Below, piece by piece: positions 1 to 7,766 of a DNA stretch of 64,000 nt. Under the pieces are notes generated by a model that saw only the letters and a program-made list of their open reading frames with translations, made no database searches and had not been told where the DNA came from. The position numbers and the translations under genes were made by a program. Location of the stretch: contig OY762224.2 in assembly GCA_963665265.2 (NCBI GenBank), positions 1 through 64,000 of the forward strand, in the 5' to 3' direction. The stretch is from CAXXHQ01 sp963665265 (GTDB lineage Bacteria > Planctomycetota > Planctomycetia > Pirellulales > Thermoguttaceae). Within the stretch, counting starts at the first letter, position 1, and every line of letters starts with the position of its first letter.

Positions 1-1
1 C

Positions 2-1057
2 CGCGCTCTTCGTCTCGTTCCCGTTGATTGCTCCGTATTCGTCTTCGTTCGCTTGCTCTTCGATTTCGAGGAACAATACCCCGGCTCCGCCCTCGTTGCA
101 AGCTACGCCGAGCTAATGCGTATGCCGTGGGGGTTTTCCTGCTCGCTCTCGAAAACTCGCTCGGCGATCGAGCGGGCCTCGGAATTGGGGTTGGTCGTCG
201 TCACCGCTCAACACGCTCGCGGGCAAAAGGCTAACGCCTACCGAATCAATTGGCCGATAATATCATCAATCCTTGGGACGCCCGCCCAAGACTTCACGGC
301 TACTCCGACCGAGTCGCCCGACCGCCATGAAGCGGTCGAAACCCATCTCACCTCGGCTAAAGAAGCCGGTCATCTCAGCGCGATACCTTCCGCGCCCCCT
401 GCTTTCCTGCAACACCCCCATGCTTTTATAGAACATACCCCTGTCGCCAAAAGACATGGGGTGTTCCCAAAAAAGCACCCCAGTGAAGATATATTAAATA
501 ATATAACTTATAACCAACACCATGGGTTAGTTCTTGAGAATAACTCTTCTTGCGTTCCGTATGACGACGACGTCGTCAAAGAGAAGCTACCTTGGGATGA
601 AATTCTAAAACGCTTCGCCCATCTTCGCCGCTCGCTCTATCCTGCGAACTACCGGCTTGTGCAGAACCAAAGCGAGTTGCTCTTGTGCTGCGCGATCATG
701 TCCGAGAGGTTCGGCGCCGACTGGCTAGAACACGGCTTGCAAGCGACGAAGCGAAACGCCCGCGACAAATGCGGCTATCTGCGCCGCACGCTCACCAACG
801 CCCTTTGCGAGTACGTCGGCCTATGCCGGGCGGAAGACGCGCCAGCGGTATTTGCCGACGCCTGGAAGGCAGCTAGGCCAAGGGCGAGAGCTTATATCCG
901 AACGCAAGCCAAGGAAGATCAGGTGCCCGAATTACCGGCCCCTAGCGAATCCCCGGTGCCGCCGAGCCCGTCGAACGTAACCAAAGCGAGCATGGCGCCG
1001 TCCGTCCTCGCCGCTTTCAATCGCACCCTCGGCAAGCGATTCCCGGAGGCTACATGA
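2..1057 (+). CDS. Phage winged-helix protein, possibly replication-related (5' partial)
   Basis: The frame is open to the left window edge, so the true start is probably upstream. The TTG at 53 is the first start-like codon in view. The N-terminal third (for example AELMRMPWGFSCSLSKTR, then a KANAYRINW strand) looks like a winged helix with a recognition helix and a wing. The middle is a low-complexity linker. The C-terminal part (from about residue 185) is helical and rich in Trp, Arg and Cys, reminiscent of DnaD-like or phage replication-initiator C-termini. The gene ends in an ATGA overlap with the next gene, so the two are probably translationally coupled. The function is inferred only from fold impression and position. 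Confidence 0.55.
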   Translation, partial: RALRLVPVDCSVFVFVRLLFDFEEQYPGSALVASYAELMRMPWGFSCSLSKTRSAIERASELGLVVVTAQHARGQKANAYRINWPIISSILGTPAQDFTATPTESPDRHEAVETHLTSAKEAGHLSAIPSAPPAFLQHPHAFIEHTPVAKRHGVFPKKHPSEDILNNITYNQHHGLVLENNSSCVPYDDDVVKEKLPWDEILKRFAHLRRSLYPANYRLVQNQSELLLCCAIMSERFGADWLEHGLQATKRNARDKCGYLRRTLTNALCEYVGLCRAEDAPAVFADAWKAARPRARAYIRTQAKEDQVPELPAPSESPVPPSPSNVTKASMAPSVLAAFNRTLGKRFPEAT

Positions 1058-1845
1058 GCGGACCTCTCGAATCATTCCTGCGAATCAACGGCCGAATGCC
1101 GACGCCGGCGGACCAGTTTTGTTCAGCGTGCAAACATTTCCCGAATGAAAAGTGCCCCTGTTGCGGGCATTTTTATAACCCCGATTTTGTTCCCGATAAC
1201 CAAAACCCCGGATTCCATAACCAGAAAGGAATCGACGACATGGCAAAGACTGCAAAACGAGCGACGAAAAAAGCGGCGAAGAAAGCGAAGAAACCCCACT
1301 TGATTAAGGAGGTTGACGGCTATTCCCCCGAGACGACCGACGCCGAACCGGGGTTGCCGATCGATCCGGAGATTGTTCTTGAGAGGATCGAGAAGCAAAA
1401 CGCGGCAATCGAACGATCTTACGCCGACTTTCAGGAGCTCGAAGCATACGCCAAGGAGAAACGCGAAGAGGCCGCCGACGCCAAGCATATCGCGTCCGAG
1501 GCGGAGCGTTACTACCAAAAGCAGATCAATCGGCTTCGCGCGATTTGCAACTCACGGCACGAAAAACCGACGCCCGGCTCCCATCCTTTGCTTGAAGCGA
1601 TCGACGGCCCCGACGCCGCCAACGGCGACTTGGTCGATATCAACGCTCTCGATCTCCCCGCCGCTCTTCGCATGCGACTCTACTCAGTAAATAAGGATCA
1701 GATCGGAAAGGTTCGACAGCTCATGCTCGCGAATCCGCTCGGCTGGTTCGAGGGAGTTCAGGGCATAGGCCGAGAATTGGCGACGCAAATCGAGGACGCG
1801 GTCAACGAGTTTATTTCAAACCACGGCGAATACACCTGGCCTTAA
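1054..1845 (+). CDS. Hypothetical phage protein with zinc-ribbon head, coiled coil and HhH-like tail
   Basis: The 263-residue product starts in an ATGA overlap with the upstream gene. Residues 22-38 hold CSACKHF and CPCCGHF, two CxxC pairs that could bind zinc. A Lys/Ala-rich basic stretch follows (around residues 63-80), then a Glu/Lys coiled coil (105-165). The C-terminus contains GWFEGVQGIGRELATQ, which looks like a helix-hairpin-helix DNA-binding turn. A second in-frame ATG at 1240 has a better ribosome-binding site (AAGGA, 9 nt upstream) than the first, so a shorter form lacking the zinc ribbon may be the main product. I do not recognise a named family. Confidence 0.6.
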   Translation: MSGPLESFLRINGRMPTPADQFCSACKHFPNEKCPCCGHFYNPDFVPDNQNPGFHNQKGIDDMAKTAKRATKKAAKKAKKPHLIKEVDGYSPETTDAEPGLPIDPEIVLERIEKQNAAIERSYADFQELEAYAKEKREEAADAKHIASEAERYYQKQINRLRAICNSRHEKPTPGSHPLLEAIDGPDAANGDLVDINALDLPAALRMRLYSVNKDQIGKVRQLMLANPLGWFEGVQGIGRELATQIEDAVNEFISNHGEYTWP

Positions 1846-1894
1846 TCGTCGCGAAAAGGATTTCCCGCCCCACCCAGAACGAAAGGAATCGAAA

Positions 1895-2077
1895 ATGTTA
1901 GTTCTATCCCGCAAAAAGAACGAAAGCATCGTCATCGGCAACGGCATAACGATCGTCGTCGTCGATATTCGCGGCGACAAAGTTCGGCTCGGCGTCGAAG
2001 CGCCAAAGGAAACGCCAGTTCATCGTAGCGAAGTAGCCGCGGCGATCGCACGCGAAAACCGGAACGAGGCCGCGTAA
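1895..2077 (+). CDS. csrA: Carbon storage regulator CsrA, phage-borne
   Basis: This 60-residue protein is a full-length CsrA/RsmA, a dimeric RNA-binding regulator that recognises GGA motifs in mRNA leaders. It opens with MLVLSRKKNESIVIG, the conserved first strand that carries the RNA-contacting Arg6. It continues with the usual strands (KVRLGVEAP) and the VHRSEV segment holding the second key arginine. The start is supported by an AAAGGA site just upstream. Sitting among phage early genes, it probably retunes host or phage translation during lysogeny or infection, but its targets cannot be read from the sequence. A perfect 12-bp hairpin follows directly downstream. Confidence 0.95.
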   Translation: MLVLSRKKNESIVIGNGITIVVVDIRGDKVRLGVEAPKETPVHRSEVAAAIARENRNEAA

Positions 2078-2094
2078 GAAACTCCTAAGTAGGA

Positions 2095-2131
2095 CGCTCG
2101 GCGCCGTGACTCGTAGTTGCGGCGCCGAGCG
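2095..2131 (+). promoter_or_regulatory. Perfect 12-bp hairpin between csrA and the next gene
   Basis: CGCTCGGCGCCG (2095-2106) and CGGCGCCGAGCG (2120-2131) form a perfect 12-bp stem with a 13-nt loop. There is no U-tract, so it is not a classical intrinsic terminator. It could stabilise the csrA mRNA end, attenuate transcription or form a protein-binding site. An AGGA sits immediately 5' of the stem, which is suggestive next to csrA but not evidence of binding. Confidence 0.7.
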
Positions 2132-2148
2132 AATTGGAAAGAAACGAA

Positions 2149-2397
2149 ATGCCGCCAATCTCCGTTAAGAACGCAAGCGTATTTGTAAATAGCAAACTAC
2201 TAGGAACCGCCACCAGCATCCGCATTTCACGCGGAGTTGCCAATAGGCAGGCGGCGGCGCGTATTGCGGGCGAGATCATACCTATTACCAATGCTGAATT
2301 GAATGATTACGTGAATCGGAAATTCGCGGAGATGGTGGCCGCTAGTATCACCAAACCTGTAGCTTGGGGGAATCAAAATGCCGCAACTTCTTTTTGA
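2149..2397 (+). CDS. Hypothetical small phage protein
   Basis: An 82-residue protein of unrecognised family. I chose the ATG at 2149 because GAAAGAAACG lies just upstream; the in-frame TTG at 2134 overlaps the end of the preceding hairpin. The sequence is mixed, with a beta-rich start and a helical end, and has no cysteine motif or membrane segment. Its 3' end overlaps the start of the ASCH gene by 20 nt, so it belongs to the same transcript. Confidence 0.55.
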   Translation: MPPISVKNASVFVNSKLLGTATSIRISRGVANRQAAARIAGEIIPITNAELNDYVNRKFAEMVAASITKPVAWGNQNAATSF

Positions 2398-2758
2398 CCG
2401 CCGCTTCGCCGGCGCCGTTGAACGCGGCGAGAAACGCCAAACGATTCGACCCGAACGAAAACGCCCGATAAGGCCGGGCGACAAGCTGATCCTGAGCGCC
2501 TGGGAAGGCGTGGCCTATCGCTCGAAGGTACGGCGGTTGGGTGAAGATTTTTGCAAAAGCGCGGAAGAGATCAAGCTGAACATCGACGTGATTGATTTTC
2601 AATTTGTGCCTCGTGTGCTGATCGCCGGGAAGTTGATTTCCTATCGTAAATCATCGGAGCTTGCCAAAGCCGACGGATTTGAGAATCTCAACGAAATGCT
2701 TGATTGGTTCAACGCGACATACGGCCTGCCGTTCAAAGGCGTGCTGATTAAGTGGTGA
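2378..2758 (+). CDS. ASCH-domain (PUA-like) protein
   Basis: A 126-residue protein with the layout of phage ASCH domains: MPQLLFDRRF at the start, then GEKRQTIRPERKRPIRPGDK, in which a T-I-R motif precedes the basic hairpin and the GD turn, and a VLIAGKLISY strand. ASCH proteins adopt a PUA-like fold and are thought to bind RNA or modified nucleotides; the substrate here is unknown. It overlaps the previous gene and its TGA shares a base with the ATG of the PAPS-reductase-like gene, so the two are coupled. ASCH and PAPS-reductase-like genes often travel together in phages. Confidence 0.75.
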   Translation: MPQLLFDRRFAGAVERGEKRQTIRPERKRPIRPGDKLILSAWEGVAYRSKVRRLGEDFCKSAEEIKLNIDVIDFQFVPRVLIAGKLISYRKSSELAKADGFENLNEMLDWFNATYGLPFKGVLIKW

Positions 2759-3582
2759 TGAAGATGAAAACTCTGAATGGAATCGACTTATCGCTTGAGG
2801 CATACGTTGCCGACGCGGTGAAATTACTGCGAGCGACGGAGCCGAAGGACGGAACGGCGTTTTACGGCTGTTTTTCAGGCGGAAAAGACTCGTGCGTTAT
2901 CAAGGAGGTTGCTCGTCTCGCTGGCGTTCGCGTCTATTGGCACTACAACGTCACAACACTCGATCCGCCGGAGTTGACGCGTTTCATTCGACGCGAACAT
3001 CCGGACGTAGTTTGGGAGCGGCCGGAGTGTAATTTCTTCACCTATGCGGTTCGTTACAACAAAGGCTTTCCGACTCGCAAGTGTCGATGGTGCTGCGAAC
3101 ATTTTAAGGAACGGAAAAACCCAAGAGGCGCACGATTAATACTCGGCGTTCGGGCCGCTGAATCGCCTCGTCGCAAGAAATCGTGGACGCAGGTTAGCTA
3201 TCACGAAAAAACGCAAACTACCGCAATCTGCCCTATTTTGGGCTGGTCGGGCGAAATGGTCTGGGAGTTCATCAAGTCACGAAATTTGCCTTACTGCGAA
3301 TTATACGATCAAGGGTTCGATCGGCTTGGGTGCATCGGTTGTCCGATGGCGACTAAGCGGATTACTCAAATGGAATTCGACCGATGGCCGGGATACGAAC
3401 GTAAGTGGAAAGAGTTATTCAAATATATTTTTGAACGCAGGTCGGGAACATTGCAGCGCGACGGCCGGATTTGGTTTGGCGATCGATATTTTTCTTCGTC
3501 GGAAGAAATGTTCGATTGGTGGTTGAGTAGGAAGGGACTACCAAAAGTAGAGTGCCAGGGATTGATCGAGCTTTTTGTTTAG
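2758..3582 (+). CDS. Phosphoadenosine phosphosulfate reductase-family protein (PP-loop ATPase)
   Basis: A 274-residue protein of the PAPS reductase/DndC superfamily. The PP-loop SGGKDS (near residue 40) binds ATP. Two cysteine clusters, CRWCCEHF (about residue 115) and LGCIGCPM (about residue 195), are placed as in iron-sulfur-containing family members. I prefer the ATG at 2758, which overlaps the preceding TGA, over the GTG codons just upstream. In phages such proteins are suspected of sulfur transfer or nucleotide/tRNA modification, but the real substrate is unproven. It ends with TAG, which shows that amber is used as a stop in this phage. Confidence 0.85.
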   Translation: MKMKTLNGIDLSLEAYVADAVKLLRATEPKDGTAFYGCFSGGKDSCVIKEVARLAGVRVYWHYNVTTLDPPELTRFIRREHPDVVWERPECNFFTYAVRYNKGFPTRKCRWCCEHFKERKNPRGARLILGVRAAESPRRKKSWTQVSYHEKTQTTAICPILGWSGEMVWEFIKSRNLPYCELYDQGFDRLGCIGCPMATKRITQMEFDRWPGYERKWKELFKYIFERRSGTLQRDGRIWFGDRYFSSSEEMFDWWLSRKGLPKVECQGLIELFV

Positions 3583-3609
3583 CGGCCCGAGCCGCGAAAG
3601 AAGCGTGAA

Positions 3610-3819
3610 ATGCCATTTACAACGTCTTGTAGAAGGTGCTCCGAGTGCAAAGGATCGTCGCATCACTGGATTCCTAATCCTAGTTTTGGATGCGAAGGCG
3701 AGAAACCATATATCTGCAAGCATTGTTCCGCAACAGGCGATGCATGCGTTGATTGTTGGGGCTACGGCTGCGACGAGTGCGACGGCGAAGGTGTTCTTTT
3801 GGAAACGGAAGGAGCGTGA
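3610..3819 (+). CDS. Small cysteine-rich zinc-finger protein
   Basis: The 69 residues carry a DnaJ-like series of cysteine pairs: CRRCSECKG, CKHCSATG and CVDCWGYGCDECDGEG. These should bind one or two zinc ions. The start ATG follows a GAAAG-type site. It lies 27 nt after the PAPS-reductase-like gene and 3 nt before the DUF5131 gene, so it is probably part of one operon. Such mini-proteins may act as RNA- or protein-binding adaptors; no specific function can be assigned. Confidence 0.65.
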   Translation: MPFTTSCRRCSECKGSSHHWIPNPSFGCEGEKPYICKHCSATGDACVDCWGYGCDECDGEGVLLETEGA

Positions 3820-3822
3820 AGT

Positions 3823-4764
3823 GTGAGCGAAAAAACGAAAATCAGTTGGACCGACGCGACTTGGAATCCGTGGCAGGGTTGCCATAAGGTTTCGGCCGGT
3901 TGCACGAACTGCTATATGTTCCGCGAAAAAAACCGATTCGGCCAAACGCCCGACGTCGTCGTGCGATCTGCCGAGCGCACGTTCCTTTCACCTCTTCACT
4001 GGAAAGAGCCGCGAAAGATTTTCGTTTGCTCTTGGAGCGACTTCTTTATCGAAGAGGCCGACGCATGGCGGGCCGAGGCGTGGGACATTATTCGCCAGAC
4101 TCCTCACCACACGTACCAACTTTGTACGAAGCGGCCGGAGCGGATCAAGTATTGCTTGCCGCCGGATTGGGGCGACGGATGGAAAAACGTTTGGCTGGGC
4201 GTAACGGCCGAGAATCAAGAAATGGCCGATTTGCGGATTCCGATTTTGCTCGAAACTCCGGCGGCGGTTCGGTGGGTGAGTTGCGAGCCTTTGCTAGGGC
4301 CGCTCTGGTTAGATAGGCCGTTGTTAGAGCGATTAGTTTATTCAGTTACGATTGACTGGGTTGTCGTCGGCGGCGAGAGCGGCAGAGATGCTAGACCAAT
4401 GCAACCGGATTGGGCGCGAACGCTCCGCGATCAGTGTGCGGCGGAGAATATGCCGTTCTTCTTTAAGCAGTGGGGCGAGTGGGGAACGCACTCGAAAAAC
4501 ATCCAGACCGGCGAGCCGATCTTTCGTTCGTTCGCCTCTTACGAAGAATGGGCGAACAAAGCCGCGACGCGCGTGCAAGGCGGGCGTTGTTTCGATCGCC
4601 TTGGAAACGAATTGAAACGCGGAACGGATTTCATTTTCGCGCACGAGAACGATTCATTCCCGGTCTTCGTCATGGATCGCGTCGGGAAAAACGGCGGCGA
4701 CGTTCTCGACGGCCGTCAGTATCACGAGTTTCCTAAACGAAAGGAGCGTAGATGCACAAGCTAG
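3823..4764 (+). CDS. DUF5131 family (phage Gp37/Gp68-like) protein
   Basis: The 313-residue product matches the family hallmark at its N-terminus: KISWTDATWNPWQGC, followed by SAGCTNCYMF, giving the conserved cysteine set expected to hold a metal or iron-sulfur cluster. FVCSWSDFF and LCTKRPERI are further family blocks, and VVVGGESGRDARP with FFKQWGEW completes the conserved core. The biochemical role is unknown; members look related to radical-SAM-type barrels and are common in phages. It starts with GTG at 3823. Confidence 0.85.
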   Translation: MSEKTKISWTDATWNPWQGCHKVSAGCTNCYMFREKNRFGQTPDVVVRSAERTFLSPLHWKEPRKIFVCSWSDFFIEEADAWRAEAWDIIRQTPHHTYQLCTKRPERIKYCLPPDWGDGWKNVWLGVTAENQEMADLRIPILLETPAAVRWVSCEPLLGPLWLDRPLLERLVYSVTIDWVVVGGESGRDARPMQPDWARTLRDQCAAENMPFFFKQWGEWGTHSKNIQTGEPIFRSFASYEEWANKAATRVQGGRCFDRLGNELKRGTDFIFAHENDSFPVFVMDRVGKNGGDVLDGRQYHEFPKRKERRCTS

Positions 4765-4949
4765 AGTGGTGTGAGCAGGCGCCGGAGTTAAGAGTCGGAT
4801 GCGACCACAGCATTTGTATTCCCGAAGAACCTCGGGCAACGTTCTCGGAGGGAGTATATGGCAGAGATGGATTGCTGGAATGGAGGTGGCTTTTTAAGGC
4901 GCCGTTGTCGAAGATTCAAGAGGAGTTTGAGATACATCGCGCCGCCTGA
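4752..4949 (+). CDS. Hypothetical small phage protein
   Basis: A 65-residue protein of unknown family. It overlaps the 3' end of the DUF5131 gene by 13 nt and has a strong ribosome-binding site (AAAGGAG) inside that gene, which supports real translation. It has three cysteines near the N-terminus and a Trp-rich centre (LLEWRWLF). No function can be suggested. Confidence 0.5.
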   Translation: MHKLEWCEQAPELRVGCDHSICIPEEPRATFSEGVYGRDGLLEWRWLFKAPLSKIQEEFEIHRAA

Positions 4950-5018
4950 ACCAATAAGGAACTAGTGCCGATCAAGTTCGTGGGACCGCGTAAATGATCG
5001 AACGGAAGGAAAGATCAA

Positions 5019-5585
5019 ATGGCTACGACAATGCCAAGCATGAAGCGAATCGACGTTTTCAATCTTCGCCTCGAAGATATTTCGATTACAGACATCGCCC
5101 ATAACCTCGCCAACCGTTGCCGATGGGGAGGGGCGACGACGCCCTTCTATTCCGTCGCCGAGCATTGCTACAGAGGATGCTTATACGCTACGAATCCGCT
5201 CCTCTCAATGGCGTTCCTGCTTCACGACGCGGCCGAGGCGTATTTGTTCGATGCGCAGAGGCCGATAAAAGCGGGACTCGGATGGATGCGAGATGGCGAA
5301 TTCATTCCTTACGAAGTCGCCGAGGATCGGATTCTAAAACTCGTCGCCGAATAGTACGGCCTGCCGTTTCCCTTCTATCATCTCGTTCAAGAAATTGACG
5401 AGCGCATGCTGCGAACGGAACGAGAGCAGCTATTCAGCGATCGCGGATCAACGCTTGTAGAGTGCGACTCAATTCCGGAAGTCGAGCCGTTTGGAGTGGA
5501 AATTCGCCCGATCGATTCACGTTTCATGGAGTTGATTTTTTTGATTCGATTCGACAAGATTTTCAAATCAATAAACGATAAATGA
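5019..5585 (+). pseudogene. HD-domain phosphohydrolase interrupted by an in-frame amber codon
   Basis: The first 111 residues are an HD phosphohydrolase of the YfbR type: SVAEHCYRG supplies the first metal His and LLHDAAEAYL supplies the HD pair. TAG at 5352 then stops the frame just before the usual C-terminal helices. Reading on in the same frame gives 76 more sense codons with good family character (YGLPFPFY, then a DERMLRTEREQL helix). It ends at TGA 5583-5585, overlapping the ATG of the next gene as an ATGA coupling unit, so the long version is the ancestral gene. It is either a recent nonsense mutation or a suppressed amber. If active it would hydrolyse nucleotides, typically dNMPs. Confidence 0.8.
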
Positions 5586-5815
5586 AATCCCCTCGCCGCA
5601 TTTACGCAGAGAAACAAGCCGAGCGCGTGCTACGTCAGCATGGGCCTTTGAGCGGGCCGTTTCTGGCGAAGTGGCTGGTATTGCTCGGAGTCGGAAAGAG
5701 CATGGCGACGAGAACGCGAAGATATCTAGCCGACGCCGGGCGAATTATCCCGAGCAAAAAAGTACAAGTCACGAAACGCGGCCAGCTCGTTCGGCTTTGG
5801 GAGTTGAGCAATTGA
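5582..5815 (+). CDS. Small helix-turn-helix-like hypothetical protein
   Basis: A 77-residue basic protein. Its start ATG overlaps the stop of the upstream HD gene and its TGA overlaps the TTG start of the next gene. HGPLSGPFLAKWLVLLGVG followed by a TRTRRYLADAGRI helix resembles a small winged helix or helix-turn-helix. It may bind DNA or serve as a nuclease partner. The family is not recognised. Confidence 0.5.
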   Translation: MKSPRRIYAEKQAERVLRQHGPLSGPFLAKWLVLLGVGKSMATRTRRYLADAGRIIPSKKVQVTKRGQLVRLWELSN

Positions 5816-6216
5816 GATTTTCCCTACGCGACTTCAACGAACCTTTCCGTAGTGAGCTGGAAGCAAAGCTCAAAGCCGACGCCGCCGAAAAAAAGGCGAA
5901 GGGAAAGAAACTTGAACGCGGTATGAATGGGTGGGAAAGCGATTATGCCGCCGAGCTGGAGCTGCGACGATCCGCCGGCGAAATTATCTGGGACGAGTTT
6001 GAGGCGATCAAACTGCGGTTGGCCGCGAAGACGCACTATACGCCCGACTTCGCCGTGTTGCTCGCCGACGGTTCATTCGAGCTTCACGAAGTGAAGGGGT
6101 TTTGGCGAGAGGATGCCAGAATCAAAATCAAAATCGCGGCCGAGAAATTCCCGTTCGCGTTCGTCGCCGTGACGCGCCGACGCAAGTCCGCCCCCTGGAA
6201 GTTTGAGCGATTTTAG
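5812..6216 (+). CDS. DUF1064-like PD-(D/E)XK phage nuclease
   Basis: A 134-residue protein. The start is inferred as TTG at 5812, sharing bases with the upstream TGA and preceded by GGGAG. The frame is also open further upstream but there it only shadows the previous gene. The core holds NGWESDYAAEL (an entry helix with Glu), THYTPDFAVLL and HEVKGFW, giving the D...ExK set of the PD-(D/E)XK nucleases, with a following ARIKIKIAAEKFP helix. That pattern is the DUF1064 family found beside phage replication genes, probably a Holliday-junction or flap-type endonuclease. It ends just before a GNAT gene. Confidence 0.75.
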   Translation: MRFSLRDFNEPFRSELEAKLKADAAEKKAKGKKLERGMNGWESDYAAELELRRSAGEIIWDEFEAIKLRLAAKTHYTPDFAVLLADGSFELHEVKGFWREDARIKIKIAAEKFPFAFVAVTRRRKSAPWKFERF

Positions 6217-6229
6217 CGGAGCAAAGGAA

Positions 6230-6760
6230 ATGCACGTAAGCAATATACGCTGGATTTATCGCCGCGACATGGATGATGTTTTGGCGATCGAGCGAGCCGC
6301 TTTTGAATTCCCTTGGTACGAAGAGGACTTCATCCGCTGCTTACGGCAGCGCAATTGCATCGGCATGGTAGCCGTCGATTTTGAGGAGCGAGTCATCGGC
6401 TACATGCTTTACGAGCTGCATTCAACTGGGATTCACGTCTTAAACTTCGCCGCGGCTCCAGACGCTCGTCGGCAAGGCGTCGGCCGCAAGATGGCGGCGA
6501 AGCTGATTGATAAGCTGTCTCCGCAGCGGCGCACCCGCATCACGCTCGGAGTTCGGGAAACGAACCTTGCGGCGCAGCTCTTCTTTAAGGCGCTTGGATT
6601 TCGCGCCGTAGCGATTCTGCGCGACTTCTACGCCGAAACCGCCGAGGACGCCTATTTCTTTCAATACCGTGTTCCGGCATTTCGATGCGATAAACCGGCC
6701 GAGGGAGCCGGGTGCCAAACTCCATGTGAAAGTAGATGGAAAGGGCAGTATGGGTATTGA
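6230..6760 (+). CDS. GNAT acetyltransferase, RimI-like
   Basis: About 176 residues. The acetyl-CoA-binding core is clear: VLNFAAAPDARRQGVGRKM contains the R/Q-x-x-G-x-G/A loop, followed by a LGVRETNLAAQLFFKALGF block typical of RimI. RimI acetylates the N-terminus of ribosomal protein S18; a phage copy may act on other proteins. The start is uncertain: ATG 6230 has AAAGGA only 2-3 nt away, and TTG 6203 in the same frame overlaps the nuclease gene. The C-terminal tail after the core is not conserved. Its stop codon lies inside the -35 box of the following moron promoter. Confidence 0.8.
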   Translation: MHVSNIRWIYRRDMDDVLAIERAAFEFPWYEEDFIRCLRQRNCIGMVAVDFEERVIGYMLYELHSTGIHVLNFAAAPDARRQGVGRKMAAKLIDKLSPQRRTRITLGVRETNLAAQLFFKALGFRAVAILRDFYAETAEDAYFFQYRVPAFRCDKPAEGAGCQTPCESRWKGQYGY

Positions 6761-6786
6761 CACCAATTCACCCCCTAAATTAAACT
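6757..6786 (+). promoter_or_regulatory. Sigma-70-type promoter of the AT-rich moron
   Basis: TTGACA (6757-6762, perfect -35) is followed after 18 bp by TAAACT (6781-6786), a 4 of 6 match to the -10 box. It lies directly upstream of the two membrane-protein genes and overlaps the stop codon of the GNAT gene. This gives the moron transcription independent of the phage operon. Confidence 0.6.
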
Positions 6787-6808
6787 TAGGAAACACAGCC
6801 ATAGGGGG
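6771..6808 (+). promoter_or_regulatory. Inverted repeat masking the moron ribosome-binding site
   Basis: CCCCCTA (6771-6777) and TAGGGGG (6802-6808) form a perfect 7-bp stem with a 24-nt loop. The right arm contains most of the GGGGGTGA ribosome-binding site of the ATG at 6814, so folding would hide it if transcription starts upstream of the left arm. From the moron's own promoter only part of the left arm may be transcribed. That would let moron mRNA be translated while read-through mRNA is not. Confidence 0.5.
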
Positions 6809-6813
6809 TGAGC

Positions 6814-7188
6814 ATGGTAGACAAAGTTTCAAAAAAACGAAAAATTCATAAACCCACAAAAGAAGAACCGCCTAAAATTAGTGAAGCGAACCTGGGAAAG
6901 TTTCTCGATATTTTCAGCCAGGTTATTTCTTTACTTAAGATTGCGTTTATTTGCGGTTCTGGATATCTGGGTATTTCTCGGATATGCACTACGGCAGAGC
7001 GAATCACAGAAAAGAGCGTTTTTGCACAGGTCATTTCGGCTTCTGCGGTTTCGATATGCTTTATTTTCGCAATAGGATATAGAAAATGGAGGAAATATAC
7101 TACTGAAGATCGGGAGATCAATTCAAAAATCCAGGACATTAAAAACGGCAATGCTCGCTTGCCTTCAACTTGTGAAGGAAAGAAATGA
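6814..7188 (+). CDS. AT-rich moron membrane protein 1
   Basis: A 124-residue protein with a basic N-terminus (KVSKKRKIHKPTK) and two hydrophobic segments, around LLKIAFICGSGYLGI (about residues 43-60) and VISASAVSICFIFAIGY (about 72-90), so it is probably a two-helix membrane protein. The start is ATG 6814, preceded by GGGGGTGA. The gene is visibly richer in A and T than its neighbours, with AAA and ATT codons, which points to separate acquisition. It overlaps the next gene by 4 nt. The family is not recognised; exclusion or defence roles are common for such genes but not shown here. Confidence 0.65.
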   Translation: MVDKVSKKRKIHKPTKEEPPKISEANLGKFLDIFSQVISLLKIAFICGSGYLGISRICTTAERITEKSVFAQVISASAVSICFIFAIGYRKWRKYTTEDREINSKIQDIKNGNARLPSTCEGKK

Positions 7189-7766
7189 TGTCATTAGAAC
7201 TATTTATTGACCTTTTTATTGGTTTTTCTCTTCTAAATCTTGTTGCAGCCTATATCGCTTGGTGCTTCGTGCGCGACGCACGATTTTCGCGTGACGTGTT
7301 ATTGATTGAATTTGCGATGCTTAGGTTGGCGCATGATATTTCTGAAGACGATGACAGCTCAATAAAAAAAATTGATCTGCTTTTGTCTTTTGTTGCGAAG
7401 AATCCTCGATTTTTCGACGTCGATAAAATTATTGCGATCGCTTTGTTGGTAAGAAAAGCTGAACGCGAAACAATAAAAACTGAATCCAACATCGAAACAG
7501 ATAAAATTACTGCCCCAAGGTCTAATGACCCAAGGATTCAGAAAATCATTGAAGACGCAACTCACAAAATGGCTCAACGATTAGCTTATAGGTTGCTTCA
7601 CGAAAAATTGTCTGGGGTTTTGGCATTGATGTCCTGTAAAATATTGCGGGTCATGCATCTAAAAAGATCGGCAGCTTATATTCGGGAAAAGTTTTTAGAG
7701 GCAAGCGTCAATCAATCCGTTGATTTTGCTTTCGGGAATTTGCATGATAGATGCGTGTTTCACTAA
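7185..7766 (+). CDS. AT-rich moron membrane-anchored protein 2
   Basis: A 193-residue protein with one N-terminal membrane helix (LFIDLFIGFSLLNLVAAYIA, about residues 6-28) and a cytoplasmic, mainly helical remainder rich in Lys, Asp and Ile. It overlaps the upstream membrane gene by an ATGATG junction and shares its AT-rich base composition. The pair, with its own promoter and a strong terminator, behaves as one inserted unit. Its function is unknown; the two proteins probably work together at the membrane. Confidence 0.65.
   Translation: MMSLELFIDLFIGFSLLNLVAAYIAWCFVRDARFSRDVLLIEFAMLRLAHDISEDDDSSIKKIDLLLSFVAKNPRFFDVDKIIAIALLVRKAERETIKTESNIETDKITAPRSNDPRIQKIIEDATHKMAQRLAYRLLHEKLSGVLALMSCKILRVMHLKRSAAYIREKFLEASVNQSVDFAFGNLHDRCVFH

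Noticed and set aside
5352..5354. Amber codon reassignment in the phage
   Set aside because: Several other phage genes (ending at 3582, 13499, 15859, 16257 and 16934) use TAG as their normal stop, so a recoded genome is unlikely.
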